The notes under the pieces: model-generated
What the model was told of the DNA's origin: nothing
What the model saw: only the letters and a program-made list of their open reading frames with translations
Database searches by the model: none
Program-made: the position numbers and the translations under genes
Shown: one piece after another, positions 35,499 to 42,983 of the stretch
How the letters are laid out: each line of letters begins with the position of its first letter
Position numbering within the stretch: position 1 is the first letter of the stretch
Origin: Burkholderiaceae bacterium
GTDB lineage: Bacteria; Pseudomonadota; Gammaproteobacteria; Burkholderiales; Burkholderiaceae_D
Assembly: GCA_018262475.1 (NCBI GenBank)
Contig: JAGSYW010000002.1
Coordinates: 1-42,983, forward strand
Direction of reading: 5' to 3'
DNA: 42,983 nt

Positions 35499-36716
35499 TT
35501 AATCCCTCATCGCCACCGGCGCAGGATTTTCAGCGCTAACCACGCAATTGCGCCCGGCATTTTTTGCCGCATACATTGCTTTGTCGGCGCGTGGCAGCAT
35601 GTCGTAGATCGAGGCATCACCAGCATTCAGTTCCGTCACACCAAAACTGGCGGTACAGCCAATTTCCACATCATCAGCACAAGTGGTTCTTGCACTCTGC
35701 TGCAGTTCACGCAACCGTTCGGCGGCTTCGATCGCCTTTTCGCCCGAAGTTTCCGGCATCAGAATCGCGAACTCTTCACCGCCAATGCGGCTAATAATGT
35801 CCTGCTCACGCAGGCCAGCGCGCAATGTATGGCCAATCGACTTGATGACTTCGTCGCCGCACTGGTGACCATAGCTGTCATTGATGTTCTTAAAATGGTC
35901 GATATCGAACATGACCAGCGCCAGCGGCCGACTGTAACGGCGAGCACGTTCAATCTCGTGCGCGGCACATTCTATGAAATGACGACGGTTGCTCAATCCG
36001 CTTAAGGTATCGGTCATTGCCATTGCCTCGAGTTTTTGCTGATGCTCCTCCAATACCAGCCGCAGCCTCTGATTGCTGACAATAATCAGGCAGCTGGCCA
36101 GCATCACCGATAAAACCACGCCTTCGACAAAGGCAAAGCGATGAATCGGGCCAGCCGTCATCAAATCTGGAATGGCACCACCCTGAACCGTCAGGACGAT
36201 GCGTACAAAGTTATACAGCACGTGCATCAGAAAGATGGCGCCGATGGCTGTATGAACCAAGCTCTCTCTCACACGATGCTCGTCGCGCAACAACTCCGCA
36301 ATGCAAAGGATGGAGAGCACGATGTGAAAAGCGCAAAAACCAATAACACGCATCGCAATGTCCTGCGTTGCAATGACGAAATACAGGTTGTAACAAAAAT
36401 GGACGAGCAGCAGTAAAACGCACCACCATCTGCAATCAGCCGACTTACCAACAAATTGCCGGATACCCAACCAGACAAGGCAAACAAACAGATCCAGCAG
36501 AACATTCCCCAGCACAATCGACAGGAAATCCGGCAAAACGTACCGCAAACCAGACAGAATCAGTCCCAGCGAACCGCACCCCCAGGCAAATGCCCACCAT
36601 GCCACGCCAGGCTGGCGCTTTTGCACCTGCCAGTTCAGCACCATTGCAGCCGACAGACAAATTCCAGCAACCATGCCGACGAATGAAACCGTCTTGACGT
36701 CTAGCACGCCTATCAT
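35499..36716 (-). CDS. Membrane diguanylate cyclase with seven-helix-like N-terminus
   Basis: 405 residues: six to seven membrane helices over the first 215 residues (no recognised named sensor, short loops), a coiled linker (RLRLVLEEHQQKLEAMAMTDTLSGLSNRRHF) and a GGDEF domain. The active loop is RIGGEEFAILM, with the I-site REQD five residues before it. It should make c-di-GMP. The ATG at 36716 has no good ribosome site (AGGG too close), so GTG 36707 is possible. Not linked to other genes. Confidence 0.9.
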   Translation of the reverse strand: MIGVLDVKTVSFVGMVAGICLSAAMVLNWQVQKRQPGVAWWAFAWGCGSLGLILSGLRYVLPDFLSIVLGNVLLDLFVCLVWLGIRQFVGKSADCRWWCVLLLLVHFCYNLYFVIATQDIAMRVIGFCAFHIVLSILCIAELLRDEHRVRESLVHTAIGAIFLMHVLYNFVRIVLTVQGGAIPDLMTAGPIHRFAFVEGVVLSVMLASCLIIVSNQRLRLVLEEHQQKLEAMAMTDTLSGLSNRRHFIECAAHEIERARRYSRPLALVMFDIDHFKNINDSYGHQCGDEVIKSIGHTLRAGLREQDIISRIGGEEFAILMPETSGEKAIEAAERLRELQQSARTTCADDVEIGCTASFGVTELNAGDASIYDMLPRADKAMYAAKNAGRNCVVSAENPAPVAMRD

Positions 36717-36764
36717 CCCTGGCGCACCTCGTGCTGTATGCTGTTGTCCATCGGCATCTCTCGT

Positions 36765-36974
36765 TCAATCAACGCCGACCATCACCGAATCGGTTTTGAT
36801 GATCGCATATGCCTTCTTGCCCACTTCCAGCTGGAGCCGCTTGACAGAAGCCGTGCTAATTTGCGCATGCACCAGAACGGCGGGCGCGACTTCAATGCCG
36901 ATTTCTGAATTGACCGGACCTTCATGGATGGAACGGATGATACCTTCGAGCTGGTTCCTGGCGCTGAGTCGCAT
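36765..36974 (-). CDS. Molbindin (TOBE domain, Mop-like)
   Basis: 69 residues, one whole Mop/TOBE domain: RLSARNQLEGIIRSIHEGPVNSEIGIEVAPAVLVHAQISTASVKRLQLEVGKKAYAIIKTDSVMVGVD, with the oxyanion-binding N-x-x-E-I/S pattern and T-D-S-V. Such molbindins bind molybdate or tungstate as hexamers in the cytoplasm. AAGGAG precedes ATG 36974. Last gene of the panB-tungstate transporter operon, 15 bp past the ATPase gene. Confidence 0.88.
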   Translation of the reverse strand: MRLSARNQLEGIIRSIHEGPVNSEIGIEVAPAVLVHAQISTASVKRLQLEVGKKAYAIIKTDSVMVGVD

Positions 36975-36989
36975 GGCGTTCTCCTTGGT

Positions 36990-37691
36990 TCAGTGGTTAG
37001 GAATCGTCCGAAGTATAGCCGATGGGATTGCAGCAGATTTGTCTGATGTCATGCGTCCGTCCCGCAATTCAAGGTGGCGCAAGCCGGGCTGCCCGCTCAA
37101 GTCGTGATCGTGCGACGCCATCACCACGCTGCTGCCAGCCCGAATCAGATCCGGGATCAGCGCAACCACCTGCTCGCGCGCCGCGCCATCAAGACTTGAG
37201 GTAGGCTCGTCCAGCAACAGCAATTCCGGCAGTAGCACCTTGGCGCGCGCCAACGCGACGCGCTGCTTCTCGCCGCCAGACAAGGTGTCCGGCCGGTGTT
37301 CGCGCAGATGCGTCACCCCAGCCCATTCCATCGCCTCATCCACCTGATGCGCCAGCGCCTTGCCTGAAATGCCGCGCAGCTTCAGCCCGTAAGCAATATT
37401 GTCGACAACGCTGGTCGAAAACATCACCGGATGCTGATGCACATAGACGACAGCCTCACGCAGCATTTGCGGATAGGGCGAGAGTGACAATGGCTGACCG
37501 TGAAATTCGGCCTGAGCAATGTCGGCTGTGTCCAGCCCGCCAAGAATGCGCAGCAAGGTGCTTTTGCCGCTGCCGTTCGGACCGACCAGCACCGTCGCGC
37601 TACCGGCTTCGATCGCCAATTCATCGATTTCGAACAGCAGCCGCCCGTCGAAACGCTTGCGAATGCCGCGCAGCAGGAGCAATGGGATCAT
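36990..37691 (-). CDS. Tungstate/molybdate-type ABC transporter ATPase
   Basis: 233 residues: Walker A VGPNGSGKST, Q-loop VVYVHQHPVMF, signature LSGGEKQRVALARA, Walker B LLLLDEPTSSLD, H-loop SHDHDL. It drives the adjacent permease at the inner membrane. ATG 37691 overlaps the permease stop (ATGA); the frame is open further up to 37886 but that is antisense to nothing useful and shows no homology. TupC-like by context; tungstate versus molybdate cannot be settled. Confidence 0.88.
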   Translation of the reverse strand: MIPLLLLRGIRKRFDGRLLFEIDELAIEAGSATVLVGPNGSGKSTLLRILGGLDTADIAQAEFHGQPLSLSPYPQMLREAVVYVHQHPVMFSTSVVDNIAYGLKLRGISGKALAHQVDEAMEWAGVTHLREHRPDTLSGGEKQRVALARAKVLLPELLLLDEPTSSLDGAAREQVVALIPDLIRAGSSVVMASHDHDLSGQPGLRHLELRDGRMTSDKSAAIPSAILRTIPNH

Positions 37692-38398
37692 TGCGCAACC
37701 ACTCCGGTATTGCGCGCCTCGCCCTGCAGCAGCATCAGCACAGCATTGATCACCAGCGCGACCGAGATCAACAGAATGCCAAGCGCTATACCTTGTGCGA
37801 ATTCTCCCTTGCTGGTTTCCAGCGCAATCGCGGTGGTAATCGTTCGCGTTTCGCTGGCGATATTGCCTCCGACCATCATCGCGCAACCGACTTCGGAAAT
37901 CGCGCGACCGAAACCATTGATGATCGCGGCCATCACGCCAAAACGCACTTCATGCAGCACCGTCAGCATCACGCGCCAGCGAGATGCGCCGAGCGTGACC
38001 GCGGTTTCTGCGATGCGCGGATCGGCCGCCTGCACCGCCGACAGCGTAAATGCCAGCAGCACCGGCAGCGCAATCAGCACCTGCCCGACAATCACTCCTG
38101 ACTGGGAAAACAGCATATGCAGCATGCCCAGCGGCCCCTGTCGTGACAGCAACATATACAGCAGCAGCCCAATCAGCACTGTCGGCATCGACAGCGAGGC
38201 CTGCAACAGCCAGACAACCAGCCCCCTGCCGCGAAAATCGTGGGTTGCCAGCCAGTAACCAGCCAGCACCGTCAGCGGCGTTGCCAGCACCAGACCGAGC
38301 ACCGAGGTTTTCAGCGAAATCCAGATGATGCCCCACAGTACCGCATCGCCGGAAAACAGCAGCTGAAAGGCTTCTCCGATGGATGCGCCCAAGGCCAT
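37688..38398 (-). CDS. Tungstate/molybdate-type ABC transporter permease
   Basis: 236-residue permease of five to six helices with the binding-protein-dependent permease signature EAA-like AETAVTLGASRWRVMLTVLHEVRFGVMAAIINGFGRAISEVGCAMMVGGNI. The ISEVG block is found in TupB/ModB proteins. AGGAG precedes ATG 38398. Stop overlaps the ATPase start. No substrate-binding protein gene (tupA-like) adjoins it; panB occupies that place. Confidence 0.85.
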   Translation of the reverse strand: MALGASIGEAFQLLFSGDAVLWGIIWISLKTSVLGLVLATPLTVLAGYWLATHDFRGRGLVVWLLQASLSMPTVLIGLLLYMLLSRQGPLGMLHMLFSQSGVIVGQVLIALPVLLAFTLSAVQAADPRIAETAVTLGASRWRVMLTVLHEVRFGVMAAIINGFGRAISEVGCAMMVGGNIASETRTITTAIALETSKGEFAQGIALGILLISVALVINAVLMLLQGEARNTGVVAQ

Positions 38399-38407
38399 AC
38401 GGCTCTC

Positions 38408-39220
38408 CTAAAAACAATGTTCCTGCGCCGGAAACGAACCATCCTTGACTGCCGCGACGTATGCTTTCACCGCTGCGTCGATGCTGGTCTGGCCTTGCAT
38501 GAAATTTTTCACGAAGCGCGGTTTCCTGCCTGGGAAAACACCCAGCATGTCATGCATCACCAGCACCTGGCCCGAACAGTCCGGCCCGGCGCCAATACCA
38601 ATCGTCGGCATCGACAGCATTTCGGTGACCTCGCGCCCGAGCGCCGCCGGAATTGCTTCCAGCACCAGGAGGCTGGCGCCGGCCTGCTGCAGCGCCAGCG
38701 CATCGGCTTTCAGCCTTTCCGCGCCTTCGACCGTCTTGCCCTGCACTTTGTAACCACCAAACTGGTGCACCGACTGCGGTGTCAACCCAAGGTGCGCGCA
38801 CACCGGCACCGCACGCTCCGTCAGGAAGCGCACCGTATCCGCCAGCCAGCTGCCGCCTTCGATCTTCACCATCTGCGCACCGGCCTGCATCAGCTTGATG
38901 GCGTTATCGAACGCTGCCTGCGGCGTCGCATAGCTGCCAAACGGCATGTCAGCCAGAAGCAGCGCGGTCTTGTTGCCGCGCCCGACGCTAGCGGTATGGT
39001 AGGCGACATCGTCCACCGTCACCGGCAAGGTCGAATCCCGCCCCTGGCATACCATGCCGAGCGAATCGCCCACCAAGAGTGTTTCTACACCCGCGCTGTC
39101 CATCAGCGCGGCGAAACTCGCGTCGTAACAGGTCAACATCGTGATTTTTTCGCCGCGGCTCTTGAGCAGGTTCAGGTCGGGGACGGTGATCGACTTGCGT
39201 TCCTGCAGATAACTTGCCAT
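38408..39220 (-). CDS. panB: 3-methyl-2-oxobutanoate hydroxymethyltransferase
   Basis: 270 residues; transfers a hydroxymethyl group from methylene-THF to alpha-ketoisovalerate to make ketopantoate for pantothenate and CoA synthesis. TIM-barrel signatures: [28 protein letters not shown] (metal-binding Asp), [36 protein letters not shown] and ALVLE-like [40 protein letters not shown]. No panC next to it. The 9-bp gap to the permease gene suggests one transcript with the oxyanion transporter. Confidence 0.95.
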   Translation of the reverse strand: MASYLQERKSITVPDLNLLKSRGEKITMLTCYDASFAALMDSAGVETLLVGDSLGMVCQGRDSTLPVTVDDVAYHTASVGRGNKTALLLADMPFGSYATPQAAFDNAIKLMQAGAQMVKIEGGSWLADTVRFLTERAVPVCAHLGLTPQSVHQFGGYKVQGKTVEGAERLKADALALQQAGASLLVLEAIPAALGREVTEMLSMPTIGIGAGPDCSGQVLVMHDMLGVFPGRKPRFVKNFMQGQTSIDAAVKAYVAAVKDGSFPAQEHCF

Positions 39221-39267
39221 GTTTGCTTCTCCAAAGTGTGTGATTCACGCCGCGATGCGGCCTGCAG

Positions 39268-39615
39268 TTACGAGCGGAAAATGAAATACACCGCCCCGAC
39301 CAGGCACAACGCTGCCCAGACATAATCCAGCTTGAACGGTTCCTTCATGTACAGCATCGCAAACGGCACGAATAGCGACAGTGTAATCACTTCCTGCATG
39401 ATTTTCAGCTGCGCCAGACTGTAATGGGTGTAGCCAATACGGTTCGCCGGCACCTGCAGCAGGTATTCGAACAGCGCGATGCCCCAGCTGACGATGGCGG
39501 CCACCCACCACGCCTTGCCCGACAAATTCCTTAAATGGCCATACCAGGCAACGGTCATGAACACGTTCGACAGAATCAACAGACCGGCGGTCTGGAAGAT
39601 GACGGGAATCTGCAT
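39268..39615 (-). CDS. DUF486 small DMT-type membrane protein
   Basis: 115 residues, four helices. The sequence (LSNVFMTVAWYGHLRNLSGKAWWVAAIVSWGIALFEYLLQVPANRIGYTHYSLAQLKIMQEVITLSLFVPFAMLYMKEPFKLDYVWA) matches the DUF486 family, a short relative of EamA/SMR carriers. Function unknown. ATG 39615 has a weak GAG upstream; the longer frame to 39795 is antisense to folK. Dispersed repeat copy C lies just before the start and may provide its promoter region. Confidence 0.85.
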   Translation of the reverse strand: MQIPVIFQTAGLLILSNVFMTVAWYGHLRNLSGKAWWVAAIVSWGIALFEYLLQVPANRIGYTHYSLAQLKIMQEVITLSLFVPFAMLYMKEPFKLDYVWAALCLVGAVYFIFRS

Positions 39616-39647
39616 CTCAATGATCAGTGAGTTTTCAACAAAAATGT

Positions 39648-39721
39648 GGGGTATATGTCGAAAAATGATGTTCGCCCGCACATTCCGACACCATGAAAAA
39701 ATACCCCACCCAGTATTATTT
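39648..39721 (+). repeat. Dispersed intergenic repeat, copy C
   Basis: 74 bp: GGGGTATATGTCGAAAAA, GTTCGCCC, central TTCCGACACC, GAAAAAATACCCC and AGTATTATTT. In this copy GGGGTAT and ATACCCC pair exactly, giving a terminal stem. Its right end runs into the stop codon of folK (39716-39718), so the element supplies the last codons/stop of that gene. Confidence 0.72.
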
Positions 39722-40207
39722 CCCGATTTGCCGGATGCCCTGCCCCGCCACTGCCGGTACGAACACATGCGCCGGCCCTTTGCCGGGAATCGCAATCAGC
39801 GGGTCGAGTTGCAGCAACGGAATCAGCGCGAATGCGCGCTCGGCCAGCCGCGGGTGCGGCACCACCAGTTCATCCGATGCGATTATCCGGTCGCCATACA
39901 GCAGAATATCCAGATCCAGCGTGCGCGGCGCATTTACGTAGGGTCGCTCGCGTCCGAAATCGTTTTCGACTGTCTGCAATTCGCGCAGCAATTCGAGCGG
40001 GGCCAGCTGCGTCGTGATTTGCGCCACCGCGTTCACGTAATCGTCACCATCCGCGTCAACCGGCGCGGTGCAAAACAGCGATGACTGCGCGCGCAATTCC
40101 GTCTGTGGTAATTTGCCCAGGCGCGCCAGCGCACGCGTCACATTGCCGGCGGCATCACCCAGATTCGCGCCCAAGCCGATGTAGGCGATGACCGCGCTCG
40201 CCTTCAT
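39716..40207 (-). CDS. folK: 2-amino-4-hydroxy-6-hydroxymethyldihydropteridine pyrophosphokinase
   Basis: 163 residues; HPPK transfers pyrophosphate from ATP to the pterin in folate synthesis. IGLGANLGD at the start, ATP-binding PYVNAPRTLDLDILLYGD (two Asp for Mg) near 89-106, and VPHPRLAERAFALIPLLQLDP. ATG 40207 overlaps the pcnB stop (ATGA). Last gene of the hda-HAD-pcnB-folK operon. Its stop codon lies inside repeat copy C. Confidence 0.95.
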   Translation of the reverse strand: MKASAVIAYIGLGANLGDAAGNVTRALARLGKLPQTELRAQSSLFCTAPVDADGDDYVNAVAQITTQLAPLELLRELQTVENDFGRERPYVNAPRTLDLDILLYGDRIIASDELVVPHPRLAERAFALIPLLQLDPLIAIPGKGPAHVFVPAVAGQGIRQIGK

Positions 40208-41589
40208 TCGTCGCCGCTGCTTGCGGACACCTCTGCATCGGACTTCCTGTGCCGACGCCCCCCGCGCCGCGACGGGCGTTTCTTCGCTGCTGCAGCGCCT
40301 TCAACTCCCGGCTTGTTCTTTTTCGTCAGCAGGGCTTCGCGCTCGGCGCTGTCCCCCTGCAGAAACGCAGTCCACCATTCGCCGATATCGGCATCGATCT
40401 CGCCCGATTCGCAGCGCAGCAGCAGGAAATCATAGCCGGCGCGGAAACGCTGATGCTCGATGAGTTTGTATGGCGTCCGGCCAGAACGACGTTCGAAGCG
40501 CGGTTGCAAGGCCCAGATTTCGCGCATGTCGGAGGTAATCTTGCGTTGCAGCGCCAGCTTTTCGGTCTGCGTGTCCAGCACGTCGTCCGCCGCCAGATGC
40601 AGCGCCGGAATCGGATATTCGCCGCCGGCGCGGTATTCCGACCACTTTTCCAGCACCTGATGCCACAACAGCGCGGCGAACAGGAAACCGGGCGATACCG
40701 GCTTGCCCCCCTGGATGCGCTCATCGGTTGCAGACAATGCCAGCGAAACGAATTTTTCGCCCAACGGCTGCTCCAGCACAACGTCCAACAGCGGCAGCAA
40801 GCCGTGATGCAAGCCTTCCTGACGCAACTGCCGCAAGCAATCCATCGCATTGCCGCCCAGCAGCAACTTCAGCATTTCATCGAACACGCGCGCAGCCGGC
40901 ACGTTATCAATCAATGGCGCCATCAGCGGAATCGGCTCACGGCAGGCGGCATCGATCGAAAAGCCAAGCTTGGCCGCGAAGCGCACCACGCGCAACATGC
41001 GAATCGGGTCTTCGCGGTAGCGCTGCTCGGGCACACCAATGATGCGCAAAACCTTCTTGCTCAGGTCGGCCATACCGCCGTGGTAATCGAGCACCGTCTG
41101 CGTCGCCGGGTCGTAATACATCGCATTCACGGTGAAATCGCGCCGCGCAGCATCTTCGTGCTGTTCGCCAAAAGTATTGTCCCGCAGCACGCGACCGTGT
41201 TCATCTTTTTTCGCATTGTCATTTGACGCGCCGCGGAAGGTGGTAACCTCGATCACATCCTGGCCGAACATCACATGCACGATCTGGAAACGCTTGCCGA
41301 TCAGGAATGCGCGCTTGAACAGCCGCCGCACCTGTTCCGGCGTCGCGTTCGTCGCCACGTCGAAGTCCTTCGGCGTCACGCCAAGCAGCAGGTCGCGCAC
41401 CGCGCCGCCGACGATGAATGCCTTGAAACCGGCATCCTGCAGCGTCTGCGTCACCCGCTTAGCATTGTTCGACACCCGCACCGGATCGATACGATGTTGT
41501 ACCGCCTGAATCACCACCGGCTCGGTGCGTGATTCAGGCGCACCATCCTTGCCCGTGCGGAGCAGCTTGCGAATCAACTTCTTAATCAT
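40204..41589 (-). CDS. pcnB: Poly(A) polymerase I
   Basis: 461 residues; adds poly(A) tails that promote RNA decay and controls ColE1-type plasmid copy number through RNAI. Nucleotidyltransferase head with AFIVGGAVRDLLLGVTPKDFDVATNATPEQV (catalytic DFD), then RRDFTVNAMYYDP, EDPIRMLRVVRFAAKLGF, and a basic tail KKRPSRRGGRRHRKS that helps RNA binding. ATG 41589 overlaps the HAD gene stop (ATGA). Distinguished from CCA-adding enzyme by the long basic ends and PcnB-type C-terminal region. Confidence 0.94.
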   Translation of the reverse strand: MIKKLIRKLLRTGKDGAPESRTEPVVIQAVQHRIDPVRVSNNAKRVTQTLQDAGFKAFIVGGAVRDLLLGVTPKDFDVATNATPEQVRRLFKRAFLIGKRFQIVHVMFGQDVIEVTTFRGASNDNAKKDEHGRVLRDNTFGEQHEDAARRDFTVNAMYYDPATQTVLDYHGGMADLSKKVLRIIGVPEQRYREDPIRMLRVVRFAAKLGFSIDAACREPIPLMAPLIDNVPAARVFDEMLKLLLGGNAMDCLRQLRQEGLHHGLLPLLDVVLEQPLGEKFVSLALSATDERIQGGKPVSPGFLFAALLWHQVLEKWSEYRAGGEYPIPALHLAADDVLDTQTEKLALQRKITSDMREIWALQPRFERRSGRTPYKLIEHQRFRAGYDFLLLRCESGEIDADIGEWWTAFLQGDSAEREALLTKKNKPGVEGAAAAKKRPSRRGGRRHRKSDAEVSASSGDE

Positions 41590-42266
41590 TTCTCGTCGAA
41601 TAGTTTCAGCAGCGGCCATCCAGCCTGCCGCGCATGTGCTTCCAGCCTCGCGTTCGGGTTGGTCGCGACCGGATGAGTGACAACCGACAACAACGGAATG
41701 TCGTTTTGCGAATCACTGTAAAAATGGCTTTGCGCGAAGCTGCCAAGCGGACGGCCGAGTTCATCCAGCCACTCGTGCAGCCGTGTCACCTTGCCCGAAC
41801 CAAAGGTCGGATTGCCGGACAACCGGCCGGTGATCTCCCGCTCTGGCGTCAGCTCCGGCTCCGGCGCCAGCAGATGCGAAACGCCGAATTCGCGCGCTAT
41901 CGGCTCGGTCACGAAACGGTTGGTGGCAGTGATGATCGCGATCAGATCACCGCTGTCACGATGACGACCAACCAATTCACGCGCTGACGGCTTGATGGAC
42001 GGCAGAATCACTTCCGCCATGAATTGCTCGTGCCATGCATCCAGCTGACGGCGCGAAAAACGCGCCAGCGTGCCGAGCGCAAACTCAAGATATTCGACCG
42101 GATTCAGCGTACCCGCCTGATACTGCCCGAAAAACACTTCATTCTTGCGCGCGAATTCTTCCGGATCGACCGCGCCGATGCGCGTCAGGAACTGCCCCCA
42201 CTCATAATCGGAATCGAGCGGCAGCAACGTGTGGTCTAGGTCAAACAGTGCCAGGTTTTTCATCAT
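41586..42266 (-). CDS. HAD-IB phosphatase (SerB-like family)
   Basis: 226 residues; haloacid-dehalogenase phosphatase with motif I FDLDHTLLPLD (Asp9, Asp11), motif II ITATN, motif III Lys in GSGKVTRLHEWL, and motif IV YSDSQNDIPLL. Substrate not settled: the family includes phosphoserine and histidinol-phosphate phosphatases, and this subgroup is usually found beside hda and pcnB. Start ATG 42266 (ATGATG) overlaps the hda stop; coupled translation. Confidence 0.9.
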   Translation of the reverse strand: MMKNLALFDLDHTLLPLDSDYEWGQFLTRIGAVDPEEFARKNEVFFGQYQAGTLNPVEYLEFALGTLARFSRRQLDAWHEQFMAEVILPSIKPSARELVGRHRDSGDLIAIITATNRFVTEPIAREFGVSHLLAPEPELTPEREITGRLSGNPTFGSGKVTRLHEWLDELGRPLGSFAQSHFYSDSQNDIPLLSVVTHPVATNPNARLEAHARQAGWPLLKLFDEK

Positions 42267-42934
42267 TCGTTCATTGCATCGAGTTGCATCCGTTCACGCA
42301 GCAGCGGCAGCGTAATCGGCCGGCGCGTTTCCAGCGAATAGCGATCCAGCGCCTCCAGCATCGCCGCCAGCGAGCGCATGTCGCGCGCGCAATGCGTAAT
42401 CAGATAGGGTAACACGGCCGGCGACAGAATCAAGCCGCGCGCCTGCGCCATTTGCGTCAGCGCCGTCAATTTTTCTTCGTCTGTCAGCCGGTGCAGCTGA
42501 TACGCCAGGCCCCAGGCGATGCGGCTGCGCAAATCGTCGCGCAAGCGCAAACCGGACGGCGAATCGTTGCCCGCAGCCACCAGATAGGCGCCATTATCGC
42601 GCACCAAGTTGAACAGCGTGAATGCCGCTACCTGTGCCCCCGGCGACAGCTGTTCGCAATCATCCAACAGGTACAAATCGATCTCAGGTGACCAGATAAA
42701 GCTAGCCATGTCCGCATCAGCCGCAATGTAGCGAGCCGAGCCGGTTTGCGCCAGCGCGTGCAACAGATGGCTTTTGCCCGACGCCGCCGCTCCCCACAAA
42801 TAGGCGAAATGATCGCTGCCGGAACGAGCCGCCATGCGGCGCAACAGTTGCAGCAGCTCGCTATTCTCGCCCGGGACGAAGCTGTCGAGAGTTTGCGGCG
42901 CCTGCGCCCCTAAATCCAGCAACAGTTGCCGCAT
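42263..42934 (-). CDS. hda: DnaA regulatory inactivator Hda-type protein
   Basis: 223 residues; AAA+ protein related to DnaA domain III. It promotes ATP hydrolysis by DnaA in a complex with the sliding clamp, limiting replication starts. N-terminal clamp-binding motif QLLLDL (3-8), Walker A GAAASGKSH, Walker B LYLLDDCEQL, sensor region RDDLRSRIAWGLAYQL and helix RDMRSLAAMLEALDRYSLETRRPITLPLLRE. ATG 42934 lies 49 bp from the right edge. First gene of the four-gene operon. Confidence 0.93.
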   Translation of the reverse strand: MRQLLLDLGAQAPQTLDSFVPGENSELLQLLRRMAARSGSDHFAYLWGAAASGKSHLLHALAQTGSARYIAADADMASFIWSPEIDLYLLDDCEQLSPGAQVAAFTLFNLVRDNGAYLVAAGNDSPSGLRLRDDLRSRIAWGLAYQLHRLTDEEKLTALTQMAQARGLILSPAVLPYLITHCARDMRSLAAMLEALDRYSLETRRPITLPLLRERMQLDAMNE

Positions 42935-42983
42935 GGTTGAATGCTCATGAATTGTAAAACTCGCTCTTGATATAGTGCGCCTG

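Overview
This 43-kb window looks like a chromosomal segment of a betaproteobacterium of the order Burkholderiales, most like the Oxalobacteraceae. The gene content (dacB, pyrF type 2, cspA, the hrcA-nadK-recN-hemH-grpE-dnaK-dnaJ block, panB, and the hda-HAD-pcnB-folK operon), the fairly high GC and the protein sequences all fit. The species call is inference; no rRNA or tRNA is present.

Left part (1-9.7 kb): AMP nucleosidase (cut at the left edge) and the ABC-F ATPase ybiT on the minus strand. Next comes a reactive-sulfur module: a CoA-disulfide/persulfide reductase with a rhodanese tail, diverging from a BigR/YgaV-type ArsR repressor and two YeeE/YedE half-size transporters, with overlapping promoters on one palindrome. 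A copper pair (copZ diverging from the P-type ATPase copA) and a small GNAT protein with a clear terminator follow.

Accessory stretch (9.7-12.7 kb): a lower-GC insertion-like region with a ParE/RHH toxin-antitoxin pair, an orphan XRE regulator with two near-identical palindromic operators, a doubtful small membrane ORF, two unrecognised exported proteins and remnant-like sequence.

Middle (12.7-24.6 kb): the Fur-boxed feoA-feoB-Cys-rich iron operon; a DUF1190 lipoprotein / ATP-grasp (glutathionylspermidine synthase-like) / DUF350 operon running into dacB; a Cache-GGDEF diguanylate cyclase; a lemA-TPM-TPM operon; an EamA exporter; pyrF.

Stress-response core (24.6-34.7 kb): cspA with a long 5' leader, hrcA, nadK, recN, hemH, an unannotated 36-residue membrane peptide, grpE behind a consensus sigma-32 promoter, dnaK, and dnaJ separated from dnaK by a large hairpin.

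Right part (34.7-43 kb): beta carbonic anhydrase, a membrane GGDEF protein, an operon of panB with a tungstate-type permease, its ATPase and a molbindin but no binding protein, a DUF486 membrane protein, and the tightly overlapping hda-HAD-pcnB-folK operon.

The most notable non-coding signal is a dispersed 74-76 bp intergenic repeat. I find five copies by eye (6420, 18874, 26234 minus, 29161, 39648), all sharing a GGGGTATA-like left end, a central TTCCGA and a right-hand AAAAATAC...AGTATATTTT inverted repeat.
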